NCBI GenBank assembly: GCA_030538085.1
Contig: JAUNUR010000019.1
Coordinates: 1 to 46,151, forward strand
Direction of reading: 5' to 3'
Source of the DNA: Pseudomonadota bacterium
GTDB lineage: Bacteria; Pseudomonadota; Gammaproteobacteria; Burkholderiales; Burkholderiaceae_C
Length of the DNA stretch: 46,151 bases
In this document: positions 1-7,743 of the stretch, piece after piece
Layout: each line of letters starts with the position of its first letter
How positions within the stretch are numbered: the stretch's first letter is position 1
Made by a program: the position numbers and the translations under genes
Notes under the pieces: model-generated
Database searches by the model: none
What the model was told of the DNA's origin: nothing
The model's input: the letters and a program-made list of their open reading frames with translations, nothing else

Positions 1-133
1 CCACCTTGCCACCGCCGCAGAAAGCGCCGCAGTTGCCCATCTGGCCCAGGCTGCACGCTTGCAGCAGCCACAGGCTGGCAGCCACCAGCAGCCAGGGCAA
101 AACGCTTTTCTTTTGTTGGGGGTGCAGTGGCAT
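1..133 (-). CDS. Partial lipoprotein, N-terminal part only
   Basis: The reverse strand reads from an ATG at 133 into the window edge, giving 44 codons without a stop. The product starts with a basic stretch (QQKKS), then a hydrophobic run rich in L, A and W, then the lipobox-like LLQAC, so a type II signal peptide with lipidation of the Cys is likely. After the Cys the visible part is short and rich in Gly and Cys (CSLGQMGNCGAFCGGG). The rest lies outside the window, so no family can be named. The start is chosen because it gives a well-formed lipoprotein signal. A repeat element lies directly upstream at 177-350. Confidence 0.5.
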   Translation of the reverse strand, partial: MPLHPQQKKSVLPWLLVAASLWLLQACSLGQMGNCGAFCGGGKV

Positions 134-176
134 GTGAATTCTTTCGTATGGCGGCGGTACGGGCGCTCGGCTTGAA

Positions 177-350
177 GCCTGAGAGGCTGTCCTCAAACTC
201 CTCGCGCCGCGCTTGTCCCCGGTCTCGGGCGCCCTGCGGCGTTGCATCCCTTGCCAATAGCACAAGCTATTGGCTGCGTAATGCGCCTTGCAGCACACCC
301 GATCCGGGGCAATCGCTTACCGCGATGAATTTGAGGACAGCCTCTGAGGC
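177..350. repeat. Inverted-repeat element, stop-codon repeat family (full copy)
   Basis: A 21-bp arm at 177-197 (core GAGGCTGTCCTCAAA) is matched by its reverse complement at 330-350 with one mismatch. The interior contains CTCCTCGCG and GGGGCAATCGCTTACCGCG, which recur at 18625-18720. Shorter or diverged copies lie at 7491-7539, 22131-22160 and 37816-37884. No ORF inside looks real. It resembles a non-coding miniature element; what mobilises it is unknown. Confidence 0.7.
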
Positions 351-704
351 CGATAGAAGCGAACCATACACCAAATAGAGTCAAAAAGAACTCATCAACG
401 TCCACTGAAGTCGAAAATCCTGATTGTTTTGATTTCTGTTTTTATCCAACAGCAAACGACTTGTCATCCTGGCGAAGGCCAGGATCCATGTTTGCCCGCA
501 CACGCCGTCTGGATTGCGGCCTTCGCCGCAATGACGAGGGAATGTGAAGGGGGTTTCTGATGGCCTGTGCTGTCGTGATTTTTGAAAACGTCAATAGTGG
601 AGTACGGCTTTCGCCGCGATGACGGGGCTGGCGCCCATACCGTGGATGGCGGCGCATGGCACACCACAACAACGCCGCACGGACATGGCGCGAGCGCCGT
701 GGAC
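351..704. repeat. Gene-free stretch with paired hairpin repeats and a 43-bp tail
   Basis: No convincing gene lies between 134 and 704. Two hairpins are visible at about 468-535: ATCCTGGC-GAAG-GCCAGGAT and ATTGCGGC-CTTC-GCCGCAAT. They are followed at 554-596 by a tail (TTTCTGATGGCC, then GCTGTCGTGATTTTTG, ending CGTCAATA) that recurs at 11547-11589 and 21761-21803. Another CTTTCGCCGCGATGACG half-hairpin follows at about 608. These look like REPIN-type or MITE-type repeats in the space after addA. Confidence 0.6.
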
Positions 705-3700
705 TCACTCCGGCTTCACCACCCGCCCATCCGCGCTCAAGAAAGCCGCCTCCACCTGCGCGCCGGGATGGATGAGGGCGATGGCATCCCGATAGCGGGC
801 CAACTGCGCCAGCAGCAGCGGATCGCGCTCGGGCCGGGTGGCGCTCTTGTAGTCGAGCACCCACCAGGCTTCGCCACCGTGCGCGCCAGCGCGGCGTCGC
901 AACAGACGGTCGATGCGCAGGCGCTGGCCCTGGTGGGTCAGCTCCACTTCGTCGAAAGCCTCCAGTACTTCATCAGCGCTCCAGGCCCAGGCGGCTTCGC
1001 CAACATGGATGGCGCGGGCCAGCGCCTCGGCGCGCGCGGCCTGCTTGGGGGTGAGGCCAAAGCGGCGCATGGCCTGGGCCACGCGCTCGGGGCGCCAGCC
1101 CGTGGGCGTGTCGGCCACGTGCTCCAGCAGCCAGTGCATGGCTTCGCCCAGACGTGAAGCGTCGGTGGGTTCCTGCTCGGTTGCTATGCTTTCAGAAGCT
1201 GCTTGCGCTTGCTCAGCAAGCGCAGGTGGCAGATTGAGCATGCAGAATGTATCCGCTGCCGCCACCGCGTCAGCCTGCGTGGGCGCTGCCACCGCCTCGA
1301 CCGGCTCAGCCAGTGGCGCCAGGCGCTGCCACCAGCTTGATGCTGGGTCGCGGTGGGGCGTGACGCCGGACAGCACCAGCCGCTGGCGCGCGCGGGTCAT
1401 CGCCACGTAGAGCGCGTTCAGTTCTTCGCGCGCGCGCGCGTCGGCCTCTTGCTGGGCCAGATCGTGCAGGCTGGGCGGGGCGGCCTTGTCGCTGGGCAGA
1501 AACGCCAGCCGCTCGGGCACGCGCGCTTCGCCGGGCCAGTCGATCAGCACCGCCGGGGCGCCAGCGCGGCCCTCGGGCGCGGCGGCGCTGTGCAGCAGCA
1601 GCACGGTGTCGGCCTCCAGCCCCTTGGCGCCGTGCACGGTGAGCAGGCGCACGGCGTTCTGCACACTGGGGCGCGGCGCGGCCAGCGACTGGCGGCGCAG
1701 CGCGCGCAGCCATTGGTAGGCCGTGAGAAAACGTCCGCCATGCACTTGCAGCGCCGCCGCCAACAGCGCGCGCAGGTCGGACAGCGTGGCGGCGCGCTCG
1801 GGCGCCGGCGCGGCGGCGGCAAAGCGCGTCAGCACGTCGCGGTGGTCGTAGATGGCTTGAAGCGCGTCGTGCGGGGGCAGGCTGAGCAGCCAGGCTTGAT
1901 ACAGCATCAAATCGGCATGCAGCGCCCGTCCGTGCTGCGTGGACAGCTCTGTTTTTTGGAGTGCGTCCAACCAGGACGGGCGGCACCCGCCTCTGTGGGG
2001 TTCGGCCGCCGGCCCCTCACCCCCACCCTCTCCCCAGAGGGGCGAGGGAGTTTCTTCGCGTGCGGCGCGAACCGCCAAGGCAAGGCGCACCAGATCCTCA
2101 TCCGGCAGGTCGAACAGCGGCGAGCGCAGCGCGTGCGCCAACGACAAATCGTGTCCCGGCGACACCAGCGCGTCGACCAGCGCCAGCACATCGCGCACGG
2201 CGGGCAGCTCGCCCAGCACGCGGTCTTCGGGTTGCTCGCAGGCGATGCCAAGCGCGCGCAGCTCGGCATGCAGCACGGACAGCGGCGCGCGCTTGCGGGC
2301 CAGCACCATCAGTTCGCGCGGCGGCGTGCCGGCGGTGATCTGCGCCGCCAGCCAGTGCGCGGCCTGGCGCGCCTCCCGCGTCATCAGGGTTTCTTCGGGC
2401 AGCGTGCGCGGCTCGGTGAGGCTGTCGCGCCACTCGGGCAGCTCGCCGGCCTCTTGCGCTTTCTCGGGCCGGGGGATGAGTGGCAGCGCGGCCAGCCCGC
2501 CCGCGGTGTCGGGCGATTCGGTGGTGTGCGCGCGAAAGCCGGCGTAGTCGCCCGCAGTCTGCGCCTGCTCCATCACCTGGTTGACGGCGGCCAGCACGGC
2601 GGGGGCGTTGCGGCGCGTGTGGTCGCAGGCCAGCAGGTCGCCGCCCAGCCCTTCGGTGATGAAGCGCTGCGCGGCGATGAACACCTGCGGCTCGGCGCGG
2701 CGGAAGCGGTAGATGCTTTGCTTGGGGTCGCCGACGATGAACACGCTGGGGCCCTCGCCGCCACCGCCCGCGCCCACGTAGCTTTGCAGCCAGGCGTGCA
2801 GCGCCTGCCATTGCAGGGGGTTGGTGTCCTGGAACTCGTCGATCAGCAGGTGGCGCACGCGCGCATCCAGCCGCTGCTGCACCCAGCCGGAGAGCACGTC
2901 GTCGTCCAGCAGCGTGAGCGCGGCGCGTTCGATGTCGCCCATGTCGATCCAGCCGCGTTCGCGCTTCAGCCGCGCGAATTCGTGGATCAGCGGGCGCGCC
3001 AGCCGCGCCAGGCGCTGGTGGTAGAGCCGCGCGTCGTGCTGCTGGCAAGCGGTGCGCAGGGTGTCGGCCTCGTTCTGGGCGGCGCGCACGGTCTCCATGG
3101 CCTGGGCCTGGTCGGCCTTCTTGCTGAACACGCGCGGCGTGCCGGCGCCATCGCCGGTGAACAGCGCGCACAGCACGCCGCTCCAGTCGCCGGCCTGCAG
3201 GGCGGCTTGCAGCTCGGCCCCCTTGGCGGCGTAGGTGGTGGCCATGCCGCCCAGCGCGCGGGCGGCGGCATCCAGCAGCTCGCGCCCGGCGGCGCGCTGC
3301 AGCAGCCAGTCGGACGGGTGGGCCACGCCCGCCAGGCGCGGGTAGAGGGCATCGAACGGCGCCACGGCCTCATCCACCTGCCCTGCCTCGTCGGCCAGCA
3401 TGAACTCGACCCGCTTGTCCAGCGCGGCGGCCAGCGCCTCGTGCGCGCGGGTGCGGCCCAGTTGCGCCACCAGCGCGGCGTAGTCGGCGCGCAAGCCGGC
3501 ATCGGCCGCCACCTGCGGCAGCCAGCGGCGCCACAGCTCGGCCACCGCGTCGGTGGTGTCTTCCAGCAGCTCGTAGCTGGCGGGCAGGCCCAGGTCGGCC
3601 AGCGCCTGCAGCGGCGCGCTGCGCAGCAGGGCGGCGAACCAGCTGTGGAAGGTGCGGATCTGCACCGGGCGGCCGTGGGCCAACACGGATTGATACAGAT

Positions 3701-4067
3701 TTTGTAGCTGCTCGCGCTGATTGAAAGCCGCCTGCTGCTCGATTCCCCTTGAAACCAGCTCGGCCTGCAAGCGCTGCTGCCATTGCTGCTGGGATTCACC
3801 CACGCGCGGGCGGGCGAATTCGGCCAGCCATTCCCGCAGCCGCTGGCGCATTTCACCGGCGGCCTTCTTGGTGAAGGTGATGGCCAGGATGTCCTGCGGC
3901 TCGGCGCCCTCCAGCAGCGCGCGCAGGATGCGCGACACCAGCATCCAGGTCTTGCCGGCGCCGGCGCAGGCTTCCACCGCCACGTGGCGGCGCGGGTCGC
4001 AGGCGATGGCGTAGAAGGCCTCGCGCGAGCAGGGGGTGCCGTTGTGGGTGTAGGCCGGTTTCATCAT
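705..4067 (-). CDS. addA: AddA-like UvrD/RecB-family helicase-nuclease
   Basis: This is a 1120-residue SF1A helicase with a C-terminal RecB-type nuclease, expected to work with the upstream AddB-like protein in double-strand-break end resection. Visible motifs are Walker A ACAGAGKT (about residues 33-40), DEFQDT from residue 410, VGDPKQSIYRFR (motif III), LLTVHGAKGLE (motif V), LYVAMTRARQRL (motif VI) and the nuclease motif VLDYKSA with Asp1072 and Lys1074. The ATG at 4067 overlaps the stop of the DUF559 gene as ATGA, which suggests translational coupling; a second Met follows at once. Residues 673-686 (TPSPLWGEGGGEGP) are encoded by a dispersed repeat read in frame, an insertion in a loop before motif V. 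AddA is preferred over RecB because the partner is AddB-like and no recC or recD is present. Confidence 0.85.
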   Translation of the reverse strand: MMKPAYTHNGTPCSREAFYAIACDPRRHVAVEACAGAGKTWMLVSRILRALLEGAEPQDILAITFTKKAAGEMRQRLREWLAEFARPRVGESQQQWQQRLQAELVSRGIEQQAAFNQREQLQNLYQSVLAHGRPVQIRTFHSWFAALLRSAPLQALADLGLPASYELLEDTTDAVAELWRRWLPQVAADAGLRADYAALVAQLGRTRAHEALAAALDKRVEFMLADEAGQVDEAVAPFDALYPRLAGVAHPSDWLLQRAAGRELLDAAARALGGMATTYAAKGAELQAALQAGDWSGVLCALFTGDGAGTPRVFSKKADQAQAMETVRAAQNEADTLRTACQQHDARLYHQRLARLARPLIHEFARLKRERGWIDMGDIERAALTLLDDDVLSGWVQQRLDARVRHLLIDEFQDTNPLQWQALHAWLQSYVGAGGGGEGPSVFIVGDPKQSIYRFRRAEPQVFIAAQRFITEGLGGDLLACDHTRRNAPAVLAAVNQVMEQAQTAGDYAGFRAHTTESPDTAGGLAALPLIPRPEKAQEAGELPEWRDSLTEPRTLPEETLMTREARQAAHWLAAQITAGTPPRELMVLARKRAPLSVLHAELRALGIACEQPEDRVLGELPAVRDVLALVDALVSPGHDLSLAHALRSPLFDLPDEDLVRLALAVRAAREETPSPLWGEGGGEGPAAEPHRGGCRPSWLDALQKTELSTQHGRALHADLMLYQAWLLSLPPHDALQAIYDHRDVLTRFAAAAPAPERAATLSDLRALLAAALQVHGGRFLTAYQWLRALRRQSLAAPRPSVQNAVRLLTVHGAKGLEADTVLLLHSAAAPEGRAGAPAVLIDWPGEARVPERLAFLPSDKAAPPSLHDLAQQEADARAREELNALYVAMTRARQRLVLSGVTPHRDPASSWWQRLAPLAEPVEAVAAPTQADAVAAADTFCMLNLPPALAEQAQAASESIATEQEPTDASRLGEAMHWLLEHVADTPTGWRPERVAQAMRRFGLTPKQAARAEALARAIHVGEAAWAWSADEVLEAFDEVELTHQGQRLRIDRLLRRRAGAHGGEAWWVLDYKSATRPERDPLLLAQLARYRDAIALIHPGAQVEAAFLSADGRVVKPE
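2013..2050. repeat. CTCTCCC/GGGAGAG-type repeat inside addA
   Basis: Starts CCCCTCACCCCCACCCTC and continues with CCCCAGAGGGGCGAGGGAG. It is the same family as the copies at 4078-4113, 4447-4484, 11507-11541 and in the tandem block at 28829-29187. Here it is read in frame within the helicase gene without breaking it. Confidence 0.8.
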
Positions 4068-4546
4068 GTGGCTTGCGCCCTCTCCCGCGAGCGGGAGAGG
4101 GTTGGGGTGAGGGCCGCAGCGCGCATTTGCAGCACGGTGCTGATGCGCTGTAGCACGGCTTCGGTGTCTTGTAGCACCTCGTGGTTCCAGAAGCGCAGCA
4201 CCAGAAAACCGGCTGCCTGGAGCATGGCGCTGCGCCTTCGATCATGAGCGACGGCCTCGGGCGATGCGTGCTGGCCACCGTCCAGTTCGATCACCAGCCT
4301 GACCTCCATGCAGGCGAAGTCGGCAAAGTACGCGCCGACAGGACGCTGGCGCCGAAACTTGAAACCCATCAGGCGGCGATCACGCAGCTTGCTCCACAGC
4401 AACGCCTCGGCGTCGGTGGCGGACTGGCGCAGCGCGCGAGCGCGCACCCTCACCCCCGCCCTCTCCCGCAAGCGGGAGAGGGAGTTGTCAGCAGGCTGAT
4501 GACCGTCTTGCGTCACATGAACCGCTTCTGTCTTGGAATTCACCAT
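4064..4546 (-). CDS. DUF559 (Vsr-like PD-(D/E)XK) endonuclease-domain protein
   Basis: A 160-residue protein whose core (about residues 37-140) matches the DUF559 family, related to very-short-patch-repair endonucleases: ATDAEALLWSKLR, then FKFRRQRPVGAYFADFAC, then LVIELDGGQH, then LVLRFWNHEVL. The Asp/Glu-rich strand is the predicted metal-binding site. The start ATG at 4546 overlaps the addB stop (ATGGTGA) and the stop overlaps the addA start (ATGA), so it sits seamlessly in the operon. Both ends are repeat-derived: residues about 21-36 (SLSRLRERAGVRV) and 145-160 (LTPTLSRSRERAQAT) are translations of inverted copies of one dispersed repeat. An upstream start at 4579 is possible but lies deeper in addB. 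The role is unknown; nuclease activity is inferred from the family. Confidence 0.8.
   Translation of the reverse strand: MVNSKTEAVHVTQDGHQPADNSLSRLRERAGVRVRARALRQSATDAEALLWSKLRDRRLMGFKFRRQRPVGAYFADFACMEVRLVIELDGGQHASPEAVAHDRRRSAMLQAAGFLVLRFWNHEVLQDTEAVLQRISTVLQMRAAALTPTLSRSRERAQAT
4078..4113. repeat. Dispersed repeat at the 3' end of the DUF559 gene
   Basis: CCCTCTCCC, a GCGAGC loop, GGGAGAGGG, then TTGGGGTGAGGG. It is in inverted orientation to the copy at 4447-4484, so the two bracket the DUF559 core. Confidence 0.85.
4447..4484. repeat. Dispersed repeat at the 5' end of the DUF559 gene
   Basis: CCCTCACCCCCG, then CCCTCTCCC, a GCAAGC loop and GGGAGAGGG. It is the reverse-oriented partner of the copy at 4078-4113. 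Confidence 0.85.
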
Positions 4547-7056
4547 GCCCCCTTGCGGCACAACCCGCGCGCCGCGCACCAGTCGCAGGCACTGCCTTCG
4601 CCCAGCGCGGGCAGCGGCGCGCCGGCGGCCACGCGCGCCAAGTCGTGCTGGATGCCGTCGGCCAGCAGCGCGGCCAGGGCGGTGATGTCCTTGCTCTCGT
4701 AAGGCTTGGCCGGTTCGCGCTCGCCCACGTTCAGGTAGAGGGCGCGCGGCGTGTCGTGGCCGGTGAGCAGAGCGTAGAAGGCGAGCTGCGTGTCCTCGGT
4801 GCCGGCCTGGATGCGTGACTGGGTGCGCGTGGCCGATTCGGTCTTGTAGTCGATCACCAGCGGGCTGCCGTCGGGCTGGCGGTCGAGGCGGTCGAGCCGG
4901 CCTTGCAGTTGCACCTCGCCCAGCGCCAACTCGTGCGTCAACTCGGCGGCTTCAAAGCGCGCGCCCGCCGCTTCGTGCCCCGCCAGCCATTGCAGGTAGC
5001 CATCGCGCAGCGCGGGCCAGGCGACCGAGAAGGGCAGGAATTCGCCCTCGTCCAGCGACAGCCTGCGCGCGGCGTCGCTGGCGGCCTGGTCCATCAGCGC
5101 CACGCGGTCGGCATCAGGCGCGGCATGCAGCGCGGTGTGAAAGGCACTGAGCACGGCGTGCACCCAGGTGCCGAAGTCGCGTTTGTCCACGTCCACATCC
5201 AGTTCGCCCTCTTCCGCCAGGCCCAACTGGCGCAACGCGAAAAAGCGGTAGGGGCAGGTGCGCAGTTGCTCGTAACCACTGGCCGACAGCGGCGTGACCG
5301 GCAGCGCGGCGCCGCTGGGCGCGGGCCGGGCCACGGGCGTAGCTGCCACTTGATGCGGCAAACGGGGCTCCTGCCCTTGCGTGACGGTCGTAGGCAGCTC
5401 CTGTAATTGAAGCGCCTGCACCAGGGGCGAAGGCAGCAACGTCTCGCCACTGTCATCGCCCTGGCGCCACAGCACATCGACGTGCGGCACGGCCAGCGCC
5501 AGTTGCCACGCCGCTTGCTGGGCGTGGCGCAATTCGTCGCGGCTGGGCAGGCGCAACATCTCGCGCTGGGCGGCGCTCCAGGGGCCAGGCGGCTCGGGCG
5601 CGGCGGGCAGACGCTGCTCGTCGGCGCCGGGCAGCACCAGCGCGGCCAGCGGACGACCGAGCAACTGGCCGAGCGGCAGCACCACCACGTCGGCGGCGGG
5701 CGCGGCGGGTGGTTTGAAGCTGGCGGCCTCCAGCGTGGCGCGTACCCACTGCGTCCACTCCGGCAGGCGCAGGCGGCGCTCGGCGTGCGGGTGGGCCACG
5801 TCGGCCAGATCGCCCGCGTAGCCCAGCGCGCCCAGCACGGCCTGGCCGGCGGCGTCTTGCGCCAGCGCGGCCCACAGGCCACAGGCGCGCAGAGCGCCCT
5901 GCAGGCTGTCCTGCCACGCGCTCAGGGCGCGGGCGCCTTGCAGGCTGGCGCGCACGGCCTCGATGGCGGCGGCGAAGTCGTCATCCCCCATCAGCGCGGC
6001 GGCGCGCGGCCAGTCGCGCACGGCATCGCGGCGCAGCCGGCGCTCCAGCGCGGCCAGTTCGGCACCGGCGAAGGCGGGGCTGAGCTTGAGCCAGTCGAGC
6101 ACCGTATCGGTGGTGGCGCGCGGGGCGCAGGCCGCCAGCAGCGCCAGCACGCCGGCGGCGGCGTGGGTGGTGGAGAGCTTCCAGCCCGTCTCGTCGCGCA
6201 GCCGCGCGCCGCGCGTGGCCAGCAGCGCGCTGATGCGGCGCGTGAGCACGCGGTCGCCCGCCACCAGGCCCACGGGCGCGCGCCCCGCGTGCAGGTGCCG
6301 CAGCACGCAGGCGGCGGCGCGCTCGGCCTCGTCCTCGGCGTCCAGGCAGGCGTGCAGCGCCACCTGGCCGGGCGCGGGCGCGTCGGGCCAGGGCAGGTGC
6401 ACGGCTTTCTCGAAATAGTGATCGGCCAGCGACAGCACCAGTGGATCGGGCTGCAGGCCGGGGGCGATAAGCAGCGCATCCAGCGCGTCGCCCACGCGCG
6501 GGCTGAACAACACGTCGCTGGCGTAGTCCGACGTGCCGGCCCAGGCCACGGCCAGGCGCGCCAGAGCGGCGTCCAGCCGCAGCGGACCGTCGCCGCCCAT
6601 GGGCATGGCGCCCTGGGCCAGCGCCATCCAGTCGGGGCGCATGGCGGCGGGCACGCTGGCGGCCAGGCGCGCCAGAGGCAAAGTCTGCTCCACCAGCGGC
6701 CCGGCCAGGGCGGCGCGCTGATCGCGCAGGCCCGCGCCTTCGAGCAGCGAAGTGGCGGTGAGCAGATCGCGCCCGGCATCGAAGCTGACGTCGTTCGGCC
6801 CAGGCGCGAAATCGGCCACGCGCGCGGCCCAGTTGTGGGTGGTCTCGAAGCGCGGCGCGAAGCCGTCGGGAAAGCGCGCCGCCCACTGCCGCGCGGCCAC
6901 CGGCAGCAACTGCGCATAGGGCAGCAGCACCACGCTGCGCGCCGGGTGCGCGCCCAGCGCGCGCAACTGGGTATCGACTAGCGCCAGCCAAGCGTCCCAG
7001 GCCGCCAGCACGGGCTGGCCGCTGGCGGCGGAATCGATTTCAGCTATCACGGTCAT
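4540..7056 (-). CDS. addB: AddB-like PD-(D/E)XK nuclease with iron-sulfur cysteines
   Basis: An 838-residue protein, the predicted partner of AddA in recombinational repair. The C-terminal third holds a RecB-family nuclease with LVIDYKTES (Asp736, Lys738). Four cysteines fit the AddB-type iron-sulfur staple: Cys601 in RTCPYRFF and Cys824, Cys827 and Cys833 in CDWCAARGLC at the extreme C-terminus. No Walker A is evident in the N-terminal part, as expected for the inactivated-helicase AddB subunit. It starts at the ATG at 7056, is divergent from trxA, and is first in the operon. Its stop overlaps the start of the DUF559 gene. The family call is strong; the exact subunit name is inferred from pairing. 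Confidence 0.85.
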   Translation of the reverse strand: MTVIAEIDSAASGQPVLAAWDAWLALVDTQLRALGAHPARSVVLLPYAQLLPVAARQWAARFPDGFAPRFETTHNWAARVADFAPGPNDVSFDAGRDLLTATSLLEGAGLRDQRAALAGPLVEQTLPLARLAASVPAAMRPDWMALAQGAMPMGGDGPLRLDAALARLAVAWAGTSDYASDVLFSPRVGDALDALLIAPGLQPDPLVLSLADHYFEKAVHLPWPDAPAPGQVALHACLDAEDEAERAAACVLRHLHAGRAPVGLVAGDRVLTRRISALLATRGARLRDETGWKLSTTHAAAGVLALLAACAPRATTDTVLDWLKLSPAFAGAELAALERRLRRDAVRDWPRAAALMGDDDFAAAIEAVRASLQGARALSAWQDSLQGALRACGLWAALAQDAAGQAVLGALGYAGDLADVAHPHAERRLRLPEWTQWVRATLEAASFKPPAAPAADVVVLPLGQLLGRPLAALVLPGADEQRLPAAPEPPGPWSAAQREMLRLPSRDELRHAQQAAWQLALAVPHVDVLWRQGDDSGETLLPSPLVQALQLQELPTTVTQGQEPRLPHQVAATPVARPAPSGAALPVTPLSASGYEQLRTCPYRFFALRQLGLAEEGELDVDVDKRDFGTWVHAVLSAFHTALHAAPDADRVALMDQAASDAARRLSLDEGEFLPFSVAWPALRDGYLQWLAGHEAAGARFEAAELTHELALGEVQLQGRLDRLDRQPDGSPLVIDYKTESATRTQSRIQAGTEDTQLAFYALLTGHDTPRALYLNVGEREPAKPYESKDITALAALLADGIQHDLARVAAGAPLPALGEGSACDWCAARGLCRKGAW

Positions 7057-7160
7057 AGCGTCGGGCTACACGAGGAAGCCGATATGGTCTTGGGGTTTCT
7101 GTCAAAATGGTCTTCACTGTATCTGGTCGATTCGACCGCATTTCCAAGGAATCCCCCCCA

Positions 7161-7493
7161 ATGGCCAATGATTTGATCAAGCATGTGAGCGACACCTCGT
7201 TCGAAGCCGATGTTCTGCAGTCCGACAAGCCCGTGCTGGTGGACTTCTGGGCCGAATGGTGCGCCCCCTGCAAGGCCATCGCGCCCACGCTGGACGAGCT
7301 GGCCACCACCTACGACGGCAAGCTACGGATAGCCAAGCTGGACGTGGCCGAAAACCGCGCTATTCCCGCCAAGTTCGGCATCCGCAACATCCCCACGCTG
7401 ATGATCTTCAAGAACGGTCAACTGGCCGCCACCAAGGTGGGCTCCATGACCAAGGCGCAGCTGTCGCAATTCATCGACCAGCAACTGGGCTGA
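7161..7493 (+). CDS. trxA: Thioredoxin
   Basis: A 110-residue cytoplasmic thioredoxin, the general protein-disulfide reductase. The active site is WCAPC with Cys34 and Cys37, in the context [14 protein letters not shown], and the cis-Pro loop is RNIPTLM. Ala instead of the commoner Gly between the cysteines is a mild variant. The ATG at 7161 is chosen because AAGGA lies about 10 bases upstream and the product then has the usual length; an upstream in-frame ATG at 7107 would add an unlikely tail. It is followed by rho and rpmE2, a common betaproteobacterial order. The TGA stop is the first three bases of a dispersed repeat. Confidence 0.95.
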   Translation: MANDLIKHVSDTSFEADVLQSDKPVLVDFWAEWCAPCKAIAPTLDELATTYDGKLRIAKLDVAENRAIPAKFGIRNIPTLMIFKNGQLAATKVGSMTKAQLSQFIDQQLG

Positions 7494-7539
7494 GAGGCTG
7501 TCCCCAAAGCTCCTCGCGGCGCGCGGCGCCGCGAGGAGC
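7491..7539. repeat. Stop-codon repeat with strong hairpin after trxA (possible terminator)
   Basis: TGAGAGGCTGTCC begins at the trxA stop codon. A perfect 14-bp stem follows (7509-7522 and 7526-7539) with a 3-base loop. Only a short T run (GATTTT) follows, so intrinsic termination is possible but not typical. Confidence 0.65.
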
Positions 7540-7743
7540 GGTCGATTTTCCTGTCATAATCATTCCTCGAAAGTCGGCGCGCAGGTAAGCGCCGGCCCGG
7601 TGCCCGAACCACGGCGCACCCGCAGCAAGGCTCATCTTCTAGGCCTTGCCCGCCTCCCCCAATCTTTCCTTTCAGCCTTCCTGTCCAACACGACCGGCCG
7701 ATCCGCCGAAGGATCGCAGGTACTCAGCCAAGCGCCGACCCCC
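7540..7743 (+). promoter_or_regulatory. Leader of rho, pyrimidine-rich
   Basis: The 204-base space holds a possible -10 (CATAAT at 7555-7560) and, at about 7630-7690, a stretch rich in C and T and poor in G. Such unstructured C-rich RNA is the kind of site Rho binds, and rho genes in other bacteria are autoregulated through their leaders. The regulatory role is an inference. Confidence 0.35.

Noticed and set aside
134-704. Short ORFs in the gap after addA
   Set aside because: They are translations of inverted repeats and hairpins, with no ribosome-binding sites or family similarity.
1353-3707. 784-codon open frame on the plus strand
   Set aside because: It is antisense to addA, is rich in R, G, Q and H with no domain, and is explained by high GC content at third positions.
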